64,000 nt of DNA. Source: Muribaculaceae bacterium (GTDB lineage Bacteria; Bacteroidota; Bacteroidia; Bacteroidales; Muribaculaceae). Both the position numbers and the translations under genes were made by a program. The notes beneath the pieces are model-generated. The model made no database searches. It was given only the letters and a program-made list of their open reading frames with translations, and was not told the DNA's origin. The DNA is taken from the NCBI GenBank assembly GCA_017624155.1, contig JAGANS010000036.1, positions 62,001 to 126,000 of the forward strand, given 5' to 3'. Positions 25,544-35,192 of this stretch are shown here, one piece after another (position 1 is the first letter of the stretch; each line of letters opens with the position of its first letter).

Positions 25544-27568
25544 TCAAAGTATCGACTTGATCTGCTTCAGGACGTTCTCGACAGTGAAGCCGAATTTTTC
25601 ATCAAGCACCTTATAGGGTGCTGAAGCGCCGAAGCGGTTCATGCCGAAGACCTTACCGTTGGTGCCGACAAGTCCGCGGAGCGTGCTCGGCAGGCCGGCA
25701 GTAAGGCCGAATACCTTGGCACCGGCAGGTATAAGAGCCTGACGGTAGGCGGGATCCTGCTCCTCGAAAAGACCTATCGAGGGAACTGAGATAACACGGC
25801 ATGCAATACCGTCGGCGAGGAGCTTCCCGGCTACCTCACAAAGCAGGGATACCTCCGAGCCGTTGGCCACGAGCACTGCAGCGGGATCGGGCGTGTCGAC
25901 AACGATATATCCACCCTTGGCCGCACCGGCAAGAGCTTCCTGATAACGGTCGGCGCTTGCTGCGGGCAGGTCGGGAATATTCTGACGCGAAAGAATGAGA
26001 GCGGTCGGTGTTGATGTATTCTCCATCGCCATTTTCCAGCATACAGTGGTCTCCACGGCATCGGCGGGACGAAGCACCAGCATCGAGGGCTTGCCCGACA
26101 GATTGTGAAGTTCCTCCATCAGACGCAGCTGGGCTTCCTGCTCGATAGGTTCGTGAGTGGGACCGTCTTCGCCGACACGGAACGAGTCGTGTGTCCATAT
26201 ATATTTGACGGGGAGTTCCATCAGAGCGGCCATGCGTACAGCAGGCTTCATATAATCTGAGAATACGAAGAATGTACCACACGCACATATCACACCTCCG
26301 TGGAGGGCTATACCGTTCATCACCGAAGCCATAGTGAGTTCGGAAACGCCGGCATGGAGGAAGGCGCCCGAGAAATCGCCGTTGGTAAAGGGATGTGTGT
26401 GCTTGAGGAATGCATCGGTCTTGTCAGAGTTGGCAAGGTCGGCCGAGGATACGATCATGTTGCCGACGCTCTGTGCCAATGCCTCGAGGACCTTGGCCGA
26501 TGCCGAGCGGGTTGCGTCACCGGCTTTCTGCACGACAGCCTTATAGTCCACGGCAGGAACCTCGCCCGACAGATAGCGCTCGAGCAATGCAGCCTTTTCG
26601 GGATTGGCTTTTTTCCATTCTGCATATTCGGCCTTGCGTGCGGCGGCGATTTTGCGAAGTTGATCGTTGCGCTCGGCATAGAGGGCTGCTACCTCGGCCG
26701 GGATGACCCAGGGATTCTCGGGATCGGCACCAAGATTTGCCATAGTGGCGGCATAGTCGGCGCCGCTCTTGCTCAGCGGCTGGCCATGTGTCGAGCATTT
26801 GCCCTCGAAGTTCTCACCGGTGGCAGTAACGGCTCCACGGCCCATCACGGTGTGGCCGATGATGATCGTGGGACGCTTGTCTTCCTTCTGAGCTGTGGCA
26901 AGAGCTGCAGCCAGGGCATCGGCGTCGGTGCCGTCGACCTCGATCACATTCCAGTTCCACGCGCGGTACTTGGCGGCGACGTCTTCATTGTCCACGGCGC
27001 TGACCTCGGTCGACAGTTGGATCCTGTTGCTGTCGTAGAACATTATAAGATTGCTAAGGCCGAGATAGCCGGCAAGGCGGCCTGCGCCCTGCGAGATTTC
27101 CTCTTGTACGCCGCCGTCGCTGATGAATGCGTATGTCTTGTGCGACACCACGTCACCGAAGCGTGCCTGAAGGAAGCGCTCGGCGATCGCACAGCCGACA
27201 GCCATGGTGTGGCCCTGACCAAGGGGACCGGAGGTATTCTCTACACCACGCGCGGGCTCAAGCTCGGGGTGGCCGGGGCATACACTGCCCCACTGGCGCA
27301 ACTGTTGGAGCTCGTCGAGCGTGTACTTTCCTGTAAGGGCAAGCACGGCATAGAGCATGGGCGACATGTGGCCGGGATCGAGGAAAAAGCGGTCGCGGGC
27401 AAACCATGTCGGATCATCGGGGTCTGTAATAAGGAATTGCGAGTAAAGGACGTTGACGAAGTCGGCACCGCCCATTGCACCGCCGGGATGTCCGGATTTG
27501 GCCTTTTCGACCATAGAAGCGGCAAGAACACGGATGGTGTCGGCCGCACGATTAACTGCTTTATTCAT
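25544..27568 (-). CDS. tkt: Transketolase
   Basis: 674 aa, full length. Moves two-carbon ketol units between pentose-phosphate sugars using thiamine diphosphate. Signatures: AKSGHPGGAMGGADF at the start, the ThDP motif region ISDGGVQEEISQGAG ... YDSNRIQLS (about 150-190), HDSFRVGEDGPTHEPIEQ (about 460), and the C-terminal domain. It is the last gene of the operon uxaC-exuT-uxaB-uxaA-esterase-tkt, 18 bases after the esterase gene. This placement suggests that pentoses or uronate products enter the pentose-phosphate pathway together with galacturonate. Whether a second housekeeping copy exists cannot be seen here. Confidence 0.97.
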   Translation of the reverse strand: MNKAVNRAADTIRVLAASMVEKAKSGHPGGAMGGADFVNVLYSQFLITDPDDPTWFARDRFFLDPGHMSPMLYAVLALTGKYTLDELQQLRQWGSVCPGHPELEPARGVENTSGPLGQGHTMAVGCAIAERFLQARFGDVVSHKTYAFISDGGVQEEISQGAGRLAGYLGLSNLIMFYDSNRIQLSTEVSAVDNEDVAAKYRAWNWNVIEVDGTDADALAAALATAQKEDKRPTIIIGHTVMGRGAVTATGENFEGKCSTHGQPLSKSGADYAATMANLGADPENPWVIPAEVAALYAERNDQLRKIAAARKAEYAEWKKANPEKAALLERYLSGEVPAVDYKAVVQKAGDATRSASAKVLEALAQSVGNMIVSSADLANSDKTDAFLKHTHPFTNGDFSGAFLHAGVSELTMASVMNGIALHGGVICACGTFFVFSDYMKPAVRMAALMELPVKYIWTHDSFRVGEDGPTHEPIEQEAQLRLMEELHNLSGKPSMLVLRPADAVETTVCWKMAMENTSTPTALILSRQNIPDLPAASADRYQEALAGAAKGGYIVVDTPDPAAVLVANGSEVSLLCEVAGKLLADGIACRVISVPSIGLFEEQDPAYRQALIPAGAKVFGLTAGLPSTLRGLVGTNGKVFGMNRFGASAPYKVLDEKFGFTVENVLKQIKSIL

Positions 27569-27586
27569 TATGCTTGTGTTTTGTCA

Positions 27587-29206
27587 TTAAAAATTTGAGC
27601 CGGCAGGAGTCCAGTCTCCGAGAATCTCGGCCGGGGAGTAACCCTTAGCGCTCGTAAGAACGTGGCCGAACGCACGCCTGTCGGTAGCCGCACCGGGGCC
27701 TACGTTGCCGTATTCGGCATAGAACGAAGTCTTTTCACGCTCGGGTTTGCGCCAGTTGTTCCAGCCTTCGGGACGGATGTGGCCGCCTATCTCACAGTTT
27801 ATATATACGGTCTGTCCGTAATCGCGCCACGGCCGCGACAGCCAGCAGTTGTCGACGCCGGGAGCGGCTGTAAGCTTGCAGTTGAGAAATACGAAGCCAT
27901 AGTCGGCGCCTTGCGGCGTGGACGGCGCTGTGATATATCCCTTGGCACGGTTGCTGTGAATCTCGCAACGGTTGAAAAGAGCGTGAGCCGGGCCGAATAT
28001 GAAGTCGACCGAACCCTCGACATAGCAGTCCTCATAGTACTGACGTCCCAGCCCCCAGGCAAACAAGGTGTCCTGACAGCCGAGGAAACGGCAGTTCTTG
28101 AAGAACATGCGGTCACCGCCCGTGAGGCATGCCACGGCCTGGCCGGCATTCATACCCGCCGTATTGGCAAAGGTGATATTCTCGGCAGTAAAGTCGTCGG
28201 GGAAGATATAGCAGGTTGCGCTGCCATAGGTTCCGTATTCGTCGCCGGTGAAGTTGCGGCGCGAAGCCCGGTTATCGCCTGTTATGGTAACGTCGCCACG
28301 CCCTGTAAGAGTAAGGTTGCGCTTGCTCTGCGGAATCACGACCTTCTCCTCATACACGCCGGGGCACACGAGCACCGTGGTGCGGTTGTTGCGGAAATCG
28401 GGAACGGCATCTACGGCATCCTGCACGCTGAAAAAGTCGCCGCTGCCGTCCTTGGCCACTACGAGGTCGTAATGACGCACGTACTGTGCCAGTTCGGGAA
28501 TACGGGCAGCCAGCGAGTCGGCGGCCATGCGGGCTACGATGCGGGCACCGGCAACGTTAAGATGGGTGTTGTCCTTGCGTCCGTCGGGATGCAGGGGCAC
28601 TGTTCCGGCCGGAATATGCATGAAATACTGCTTCGAGGCCTCGTCGCCGAGTCCCTTGATCCAGTCGGTCGTGGACTTGTTGAGGTCGATGCATACGACA
28701 CCGAGTTCCTTGGCCACATCCTTGACACTCTGCACATATTTGCCGTGAGTGTCGACCAGGCTGTCCTTATAGAACTTGCGGCGGGCAATAGGTGTGAAGA
28801 GTACGGGAATGGCGTTTTTGGAGCGGGCGTCATTCACATAGCGCCGCAGGTTATCGTCGAAATCGCCGCCGGCCACGGTGGAACGCTCGCCCTTGTTGGA
28901 AGCGTCGTTGTGGCCGAACTGTATCAGCACATAGTCGCCCGGCTGCAGCGAGTCCATCACTACGCCCCAGCGGCCTTCCGACAGGAATGTCTTGGTGCTG
29001 CGACCGTTGACGGCATGATTGTCGACGGTGACTTCCTCAGAGAAGAAGCCGGGGAGCATGTGCCCCCACCCTCGCTCGGGATTCTGTCCGTCGAGTTTCT
29101 TTGTGGCCATCGTCGAGTCGCCGATGCTCCGGATCACAGGGCCGGCAATCATTGCGGGAGCCGCTGCAGCTACAATGGCCGACAAGATAAGTCTGTTGAG
29201 TTTCAT
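27587..29206 (-). CDS. Secreted acetylesterase (SGNH, CE12-like) fused to pectin methylesterase (CE8)
   Basis: 539 aa with signal peptide. Residues about 24-235 are an SGNH esterase: GDST at 29-32 (Ser31), GHND, and DNTHLN for the Asp-His pair, the layout of rhamnogalacturonan acetylesterase. Residues about 245-530 are a CE8 methylesterase: PGVYEEKVV, GQAVAC, the catalytic QDTLFAWG, VDFIFG with D401, and LSRPWRDYG. The product should remove acetyl and methyl groups from pectin outside the cytoplasm, clearing the way for lyases and hydrolases. It lies between cytoplasmic uxaA (7 bases) and tkt (18 bases). Confidence 0.93.
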   Translation of the reverse strand: MKLNRLILSAIVAAAAPAMIAGPVIRSIGDSTMATKKLDGQNPERGWGHMLPGFFSEEVTVDNHAVNGRSTKTFLSEGRWGVVMDSLQPGDYVLIQFGHNDASNKGERSTVAGGDFDDNLRRYVNDARSKNAIPVLFTPIARRKFYKDSLVDTHGKYVQSVKDVAKELGVVCIDLNKSTTDWIKGLGDEASKQYFMHIPAGTVPLHPDGRKDNTHLNVAGARIVARMAADSLAARIPELAQYVRHYDLVVAKDGSGDFFSVQDAVDAVPDFRNNRTTVLVCPGVYEEKVVIPQSKRNLTLTGRGDVTITGDNRASRRNFTGDEYGTYGSATCYIFPDDFTAENITFANTAGMNAGQAVACLTGGDRMFFKNCRFLGCQDTLFAWGLGRQYYEDCYVEGSVDFIFGPAHALFNRCEIHSNRAKGYITAPSTPQGADYGFVFLNCKLTAAPGVDNCWLSRPWRDYGQTVYINCEIGGHIRPEGWNNWRKPEREKTSFYAEYGNVGPGAATDRRAFGHVLTSAKGYSPAEILGDWTPAGSNF

Positions 29207-29213
29207 CTTACAA

Positions 29214-30659
29214 TCAAAGCGTTACACCTGTTTTGAAAATAGCGATCTCCTTGGCTCCCGTCAGTTCGTGATGCAGACGCTCTCCGTCGGCTACAGCAAC
29301 TACTTTTGCCACAAGGTCATCGAGGACCCTTTCGGGGTCGACGCCCTCGTCGAGGAGCACTCCGGCGTTGAAGTCGATCCAGTTGTGCTTCTTTTCGGCG
29401 AGCTGCGAATTTGTCGAGACCTTCATCGTGGGGACAAATGTGCCGAACGGTGTGCCGCGACCGGTCGTAAACAGCACCATCTGACAGCCCGACAGAGCGA
29501 GCGATGTAGAGGCTACAAGGTCGTTGCCCGGAGCTGTGAGCAGATTGAGGCCGGGTGTGACACACTTCTGCGTGTACATAAGTACGTCGGTCACCTGCGA
29601 CGAACCGCCTTTCTGCACGCAGCCGAGCGATTTCTCCTCAAGTGTAGTGATACCGCCGGCTTTGTTACCGGGCGAGGGATTCTCGTATATGGGCTGGCCG
29701 TATGAGCGGAAATATCCCTTGAAATCGTTGATAAGATGGACGATGCGCTCAAACACTTGCTCGTTGCGGGCACGGTTCATCAATATGGTCTCGGCGCCGA
29801 ACATCTCAGGGACCTCGGTAAGGATAGTCGTGGCACCCCAGGCGGCCATACGATCGGACAGCCGGCCGAGGAGGGGATTGGCTGTTATGCCCGAGAATCC
29901 GTCCGAGCCGCCGCACTTGAGGCCGAGTTTCAGCTTGGTTATCGGTAGAGGGCTGCGACGGTCGTCCTTCATGCGGGCTATGAGGTCCCTGCATATTTCA
30001 AGACCTGCCTCAACCTCGTCCTCCACCTGCTGTGCCACGAGGAATTTAACACGGTCGGCGTCATACTGGCCCATCTCCTCGCGCAGGCGGTCGATTTGGT
30101 TGTTCTCGCATCCGAGTCCGAGGACAAGTACGCCTCCTGCATTGGGATGCTTGGCGAGGGCTGCGAGAGCGGCACGTGTATTGGCGTGATCCTGACCGAG
30201 CTGCGAGCAGCCGTAGTTGTGGGTGAACGCGCGCACGTCATCGATGCCGCTGAGGTCACATTCGGCCTTGATACGCTCCACGATGGCATTGGCCTGGCCG
30301 TTGACACAGCCCACTGTGGGCACGATCCACAGCTCGTTGCGTATACCCATCTCGCCGTTGTAGCGCAGGTAGCCGTTGATTGTCGGAGCGGCGGGCACCT
30401 CGGCCGGTACACATTCCACCGGCGTATATCTGTACTCGAGGTCATCGCCGAGGCCGGTGGCAAGGTTATGGGAATGTACCCATTCTCCCTCGGCTATATC
30501 CTGCGTGGCCCTGCCGATCGGAAAACCGTATTTGATCACTTCCTCACCTTTGGCGATAGGACGCAGGGCCACCTTATGGCCGCGGGGTGCGACAGCGTCG
30601 CCGTCAACAAGAATGACGGCGACGTTGTCGGCTTTATTGATTTGCAAAAGCCGTTTCAT
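29214..30659 (-). CDS. uxaA: Altronate dehydratase
   Basis: 481 aa. Converts D-altronate to 2-keto-3-deoxygluconate. The N-terminal SAF-type domain (GDAVAPRGHKVAL) and the larger C-terminal UxaA domain are both present, with FTHNYGCSQLGQD, LGLGCENNQ, LKCGGSDGFSG and the closing TGRGTPFGTFVPTMKV, the cysteines being likely metal ligands. Eight bases after uxaB in the same operon. Confidence 0.95.
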   Translation of the reverse strand: MKRLLQINKADNVAVILVDGDAVAPRGHKVALRPIAKGEEVIKYGFPIGRATQDIAEGEWVHSHNLATGLGDDLEYRYTPVECVPAEVPAAPTINGYLRYNGEMGIRNELWIVPTVGCVNGQANAIVERIKAECDLSGIDDVRAFTHNYGCSQLGQDHANTRAALAALAKHPNAGGVLVLGLGCENNQIDRLREEMGQYDADRVKFLVAQQVEDEVEAGLEICRDLIARMKDDRRSPLPITKLKLGLKCGGSDGFSGITANPLLGRLSDRMAAWGATTILTEVPEMFGAETILMNRARNEQVFERIVHLINDFKGYFRSYGQPIYENPSPGNKAGGITTLEEKSLGCVQKGGSSQVTDVLMYTQKCVTPGLNLLTAPGNDLVASTSLALSGCQMVLFTTGRGTPFGTFVPTMKVSTNSQLAEKKHNWIDFNAGVLLDEGVDPERVLDDLVAKVVAVADGERLHHELTGAKEIAIFKTGVTL

Positions 30660-30667
30660 GATAACCT

Positions 30668-32128
30668 TTACTTATGCTGGGCGAGGAAATCGACAAGAGC
30701 CTTGTCCATACCCTTTTTGCGGATATCGGCGAGATGACGGGCGACACCGGCACTGAACCCGGGGACGATGGTGTCAAAGTTCTCGACGAAGATGCCCGAA
30801 GCCACGATGTCGGCCACCGTCCCGGCGTAATCGGCCTCATTCCACAGACTGTTGATTTTGGCTACATGCTCCTCATTATCCTCGGGCGTGAAGCCGCTGC
30901 CGGGGCCGTAGAGCGACAGCAGAGCGGCGAAGGTGAAGAGCTCAAAGTCGGCGAGTTGCTGACGCTTCTCCCACATATCCTTCACCGTGGGGAAGTTGCG
31001 GGCCTCCCATTTGGACAGCGAGTTGAGGGCGATGCTCTTGAGATAGTGTTTGATATATGGATTGTAGAAGCGCTCGAGGATACCGTCGGCAAAGGCGCGC
31101 AACTCGGCGGGGTCCTCGTCGATCATAGGCAGCACCTCGCGCTCAACCATCGTGTTGATGAAGCGGTTCACCCCGGCGTTATTGAAGGCGTCCATCACGG
31201 TTTCGCATCCGAGCTGCAGGGCTACGGGCACCATGCCGGTATGCGAGCCGTTGAGGATGCGCACCTTCTTGTCGCGGAAAGCCTTGATCGAGGGCATGAA
31301 CAGCACGTGGAGCCCGGCCTTGTCGAGCGGGAACTCACGGGCCACGGTCTCGTAGCCTTTGCCGCCGATGGCCCACAGATGGTAGAACTCGCCCTTGTCA
31401 ACGACATTGTCGTCGTAGCCGAGCTCGGCCTTGACTTCGTCGATGGTGTCGCGGGGGAAGCCCGGCACGATGCGGTCGACGAGGGTGTCGACAAATATGT
31501 TGGCGCTGTCGATCCACTCGATGAATGCCTCAGGCATACCGGCCTCGCGGGCGTGGCGCAGCACGTATTCGTGCAGCGTGGTGGCGTTGTTCTCGATAAG
31601 CTCGCAGCAGATGAACACAAGGCCCTTGTCAGCGGCTCCGTTGAAGTGGCTGTATCGCTTCCACAGCAGATTGGTCACCTTGCCGGGGAAGGTCACAGGC
31701 TTGTCGCTCAGCACATCGTCCTTGTCGTAGCGGATACCGGCCTCGGTGGTGTTCGATACCACGAAGCGGAGCTCGGGCGAGGTGATCAGGGCCACATACT
31801 TCTCATAATCGGCGGGAATCTCGGGGGCGAGGACTTCCTTCACCGAGCTGATCAGGCGGATTTCGCGCTTGGGCTTGCCGTTCTCGATGCCTTCGAGGAG
31901 CACGTGATACACACACTGCTGCTCCTTGAGAAGCTTGATGGCACGGTTCTCGTCGAATCGGGGCGAAACGATTGTGACAGCGGTGTCGAGCACGCCCTTT
32001 TCGTTGGCGATATCAATCTGCCAGTCAACAAATGCACGAAGGAAGTTGCCTTCGCCAAACTGGAGCACGCGCACAGGGCGCTCTTTATAGTCTGCGACCG
32101 CCGAGCGGTCAAGTTTTTTCAGTTCCAT
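30668..32128 (-). CDS. uxaB: Tagaturonate reductase (altronate oxidoreductase)
   Basis: 486 aa. NAD-dependent reduction of tagaturonate to altronate. Mannitol-dehydrogenase-type N-terminus with VLQFGEGNFLRAFVDW, then FVVSNTTEAGI, and the C-terminal domain with RILNGSHTGMVPVALQLG. Its ATG shares a base with the exuT stop (TAATG), so the pair is translationally coupled. Confidence 0.95.
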   Translation of the reverse strand: MELKKLDRSAVADYKERPVRVLQFGEGNFLRAFVDWQIDIANEKGVLDTAVTIVSPRFDENRAIKLLKEQQCVYHVLLEGIENGKPKREIRLISSVKEVLAPEIPADYEKYVALITSPELRFVVSNTTEAGIRYDKDDVLSDKPVTFPGKVTNLLWKRYSHFNGAADKGLVFICCELIENNATTLHEYVLRHAREAGMPEAFIEWIDSANIFVDTLVDRIVPGFPRDTIDEVKAELGYDDNVVDKGEFYHLWAIGGKGYETVAREFPLDKAGLHVLFMPSIKAFRDKKVRILNGSHTGMVPVALQLGCETVMDAFNNAGVNRFINTMVEREVLPMIDEDPAELRAFADGILERFYNPYIKHYLKSIALNSLSKWEARNFPTVKDMWEKRQQLADFELFTFAALLSLYGPGSGFTPEDNEEHVAKINSLWNEADYAGTVADIVASGIFVENFDTIVPGFSAGVARHLADIRKKGMDKALVDFLAQHK

Positions 32129-33621
32129 TATTTTTCTACTTTAATAATCTTGTATTTCGGTACGAGGGCCTTCATTATGAGCCAGCCTATAAGGTAGGCC
32201 ACGCCGCAGATGCAGAAGATGATGAAATATCCGGCAGGCTTGCCCTGGAATCCCATGAACGACATATTAGTGGCGGCGGCGTAGTCGAACAGACGGCCCG
32301 AGAAGAAGTTGATCAGGAACGATCCGATACCGCCTGCCATGCCGCCGATACCGATAATGGTGGCTATGGTGCTCTTGGGGAACATGTCGCCCACCACGGT
32401 ATAGATATTGGCCGACCACGACTGGTGAGCGGCGCCGGCTATACCGATTATGATTACCGGCCACCAGTAGGAATACTCGCCGAGAGGCTGGGCGAAGATT
32501 GCCAGCAGGGGGAATAGTGCGAAGATAAACATAGCCTTCATGCGCGATGCATACGGATCCTTACCGGTACGCTCGATGATGATTGTAGGCAGCTTGCCAC
32601 CGTATATCGAGAGCATCGTGAGCGCATACAGCACGAATATGAGCATCTGCGCCGTGCCGGTATCCGAGGCGAAGCCGTATACATCAGAGATATATGCGGG
32701 GATCCAGAAGAGGAAGAACCACCATACGCCGTCGGTCATGAATTTGCCGAAGAATACGGCCCAGGTCTGAGGATAGGTAAAGCAACGGAAGAAAGGTATC
32801 GTAGCCGTGTCTTCGTCCTCCTTCTCGGCCTTCTGTGTGGCCGATTCGTCGGCTGTTGTGTTATCCTGCTCGATATATGCGAGCTCGGCCTTGTTGACAT
32901 AGGGGCTGCGCGACGGGCTCTTGTAGTAGAACATCCATACGCCCATCCATACGAAGCCGAGTGCGCCGATCACGATAAAGGCCATCTCCCAGCCGTTGCC
33001 CACACCTATGCTCTGGAAATAGCGGGCGAGCGAAGGTATCGACAGAGGGGCGATAAGGGCACCGACGGTGGCGCCGGCGTTGAATATCGAGGTGGCATAG
33101 GCGCGGTCTTTCTTCGGGAAGTATTCGGCTGTAACCTTGATGGCGGCCGGGAAGTTGCCGGCCTCGCCGATGCCGAGGATTATTCGGGCCGCGATGAAAT
33201 AATATACACTCGTGATGGCTATCGACGAAGCCACCACACCGGTTGCCGAAACCATCTGCGTGGCGCTCGACAGGCCCAGGGTATGCTCCGTGGCCCAGCC
33301 GCACAGAGCGTGCAGGCAGGCACCGAGGCTCCATACGCCTATGGCCCACAGATAGCCCTTGCGGGTACCCATCCAGTCGATAAACCGACCGGCAAACAGG
33401 TTGGCCACAGCATATATTATTGAGAATACCGAGGTGATGTTGCTGTAGTTGGTATCCGTCCAGTGGAACTCGGGAGCGATAAAGTCCTTCCAGGTGAGAC
33501 TGAGCACCTGGCGGTCCATATAGTTGACGGTTGTGGCAAAGAAGAGAAGCGCGCAGATAAACCACCTGAAGTTCGACGCCTTCGCCACCGCATCTTTTGA
33601 CATGACTGAAGAGTTTTCCAT
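32128..33621 (-). CDS. exuT: Hexuronate MFS transporter
   Basis: 497 aa, 12 membrane segments expected. Anion:cation symporter family; signatures NYMDRQVLSLTWKDF after the first helix and GRFIDWMGTRKGYLW between helices 2 and 3, GIGEAGNFPAAIKVTAEYFP in helix 4-5. A longer central loop (about 235-290) is Glu/Thr-rich. Takes up galacturonate and/or glucuronate across the inner membrane. 13 bases after uxaC. Confidence 0.93.
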   Translation of the reverse strand: MENSSVMSKDAVAKASNFRWFICALLFFATTVNYMDRQVLSLTWKDFIAPEFHWTDTNYSNITSVFSIIYAVANLFAGRFIDWMGTRKGYLWAIGVWSLGACLHALCGWATEHTLGLSSATQMVSATGVVASSIAITSVYYFIAARIILGIGEAGNFPAAIKVTAEYFPKKDRAYATSIFNAGATVGALIAPLSIPSLARYFQSIGVGNGWEMAFIVIGALGFVWMGVWMFYYKSPSRSPYVNKAELAYIEQDNTTADESATQKAEKEDEDTATIPFFRCFTYPQTWAVFFGKFMTDGVWWFFLFWIPAYISDVYGFASDTGTAQMLIFVLYALTMLSIYGGKLPTIIIERTGKDPYASRMKAMFIFALFPLLAIFAQPLGEYSYWWPVIIIGIAGAAHQSWSANIYTVVGDMFPKSTIATIIGIGGMAGGIGSFLINFFSGRLFDYAAATNMSFMGFQGKPAGYFIIFCICGVAYLIGWLIMKALVPKYKIIKVEK

Positions 33622-33634
33622 TATTTATACGGAA

Positions 33635-35050
33635 TTAGAATTTAAAGTATTCCTTGGCGTTGCCGTAGCATACCTTGGCTACGATCTCGCGGCCTATGAA
33701 GTCCATCTCCGATGCCGGCAGCAGGCCTTTCTCGATGTCGGTGCCGAGGAGGTTGCACAGCGTGCGGCGGAAGTACTCGTGGCGCGGATAGCTGAGGAAC
33801 GAGCGCGAGTCGGTGAGCATACCCACAAAGCGGCTCAGCAGGCCGAGGTTGCTCAGAGCGGTCATCTGTTTCTCCATGCCGTCCTTCTGATCGAGGAACC
33901 ACCAGCCGCTGCCAAACTGTATCTTGCCTGCGCCGTAGCGGCCGTCCTGGAAGTTGCCGAGCATTGTGGCCACAAGTTCGTTGTCACGGGGGTTGAGGTT
34001 GTAGATGATTGTCTTGCCGAGTTTGTCGCGCGATGCAAGCATGTCGAGGAATTTCGACATCTTCTTGGCCACGGTAAAGTCGCCGATCGAGTCGAAGCCG
34101 GTGTCGGGGCCGAGCTGGGCCATCATGCGCGAGTTGTTGTTGCGGATGGCGCCGTAGTGGAATTGCTGCGTCCAGCCGGCATCATGATCCATCACGGCAA
34201 ATTCCACCATCATGGCAGTCTTGAACTTCTTGATTTCCTCGGGCGTGAGAGCCTTGCCGTCGTGATACACCTTTGTGAATATTGCATCGATCTCATCGGG
34301 CGTATAGTCCTCGGCATAGAATTCCTCGATGCCATGGTCGCTGAGGCGGCAGCCCATCGAGGCGAAGAAGTCGTGTCGCACCTGCAGAGCCGCGATAACA
34401 TCGGCAAATGTCGAGATCTCCTTGCCGCTAACCTCGGCGAGTTTCTCGATATATGCCCTGTAATCGGCGGGGACCTCGACTGCCATAGCCTTGTCGGGGC
34501 GCCATGTGGGCAGCATTTTTATCTCAAAGCCGTCGTCCTTTACCTGCTTGTGGTATTCGAGGCTGTCGACGGGGTCGTCGGTGGTGCAGACGGTCTCCAC
34601 GTTGTAGTGGCGCATAAGGCCGCGGGCAGTGCGCTCGGGAGTCTGGAGCATCGCCGTGCAGTGGTCGTATATCTCGTGGGCGGTGGCGGGGCTGAGCAGC
34701 TTGTCGACACCAAATGCGGTCTTGAGTTCGAGGTGAGTCCAGTGATAGAGCGGATTGCGCATGGTGTAAGGCACAGTTTCGGCCCACTTCTCGAATTTCT
34801 CCCAGTCGGTGGTATCCTTGCCGGTGCAATAGCGCTCGTCCACGCCGTTGGTACGCATGGCGCGCCACTTATAGTGGTCGCCTTCGAGCCACACCTTCGA
34901 CAGGTTGGGGAATTTATGATCCGAGGCTACATACTCGGGGATAAGATGGCAGTGGTAATCGATGATAGGAAGGCCCTCGGCATACTCATGATAGAGGCGT
35001 TGGGCGGCATCGGTATCGAGAAGGAAGTTCTCGTCGTTGAATGCTTTCAT
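33635..35050 (-). CDS. uxaC: Uronate isomerase
   Basis: 471 aa. Isomerises galacturonate to tagaturonate and glucuronate to fructuronate. Amidohydrolase-like barrel with the metal motif DYHCHL near residue 31, TDDPVD in the middle, and WWFLDQKDGMEKQM and GMLTDSRSFLSYPRHEYFRR towards the end. First gene of a six-gene operon. A -7 element lies 40 bases upstream. Confidence 0.97.
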   Translation of the reverse strand: MKAFNDENFLLDTDAAQRLYHEYAEGLPIIDYHCHLIPEYVASDHKFPNLSKVWLEGDHYKWRAMRTNGVDERYCTGKDTTDWEKFEKWAETVPYTMRNPLYHWTHLELKTAFGVDKLLSPATAHEIYDHCTAMLQTPERTARGLMRHYNVETVCTTDDPVDSLEYHKQVKDDGFEIKMLPTWRPDKAMAVEVPADYRAYIEKLAEVSGKEISTFADVIAALQVRHDFFASMGCRLSDHGIEEFYAEDYTPDEIDAIFTKVYHDGKALTPEEIKKFKTAMMVEFAVMDHDAGWTQQFHYGAIRNNNSRMMAQLGPDTGFDSIGDFTVAKKMSKFLDMLASRDKLGKTIIYNLNPRDNELVATMLGNFQDGRYGAGKIQFGSGWWFLDQKDGMEKQMTALSNLGLLSRFVGMLTDSRSFLSYPRHEYFRRTLCNLLGTDIEKGLLPASEMDFIGREIVAKVCYGNAKEYFKF

Positions 35051-35090
35051 GGTTATATGTTTGCTGATTGGTTTGTTCGGTTTAACAACT

Positions 35091-35098
35091 CAAAATTA
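35091..35098 (-). promoter_or_regulatory. -7 element of the galacturonate operon
   Basis: TAATTTTG on the minus strand, 40 bases before the uxaC ATG. No convincing -33 element at 19-21 bases. Confidence 0.45.
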
Positions 35099-35192
35099 CT
35101 ATCAGCCCGTATATAATACATGTGAAAAAATGACACTTAAAACATACGCGACAGCAAACGCCCCTTTTTCCGCAAAAAAATCCCCCTCTCGC

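Noticed and set aside
26300..35116. Long plus-strand open frames (430-530 codons) opposite tkt, the esterase fusion, uxaB and uxaC
   Set aside because: They lie fully antisense to clear enzymes, and their translations (rich in His, Gly, Val and Glu, no domains) are typical mirror products of GC-rich codon use.
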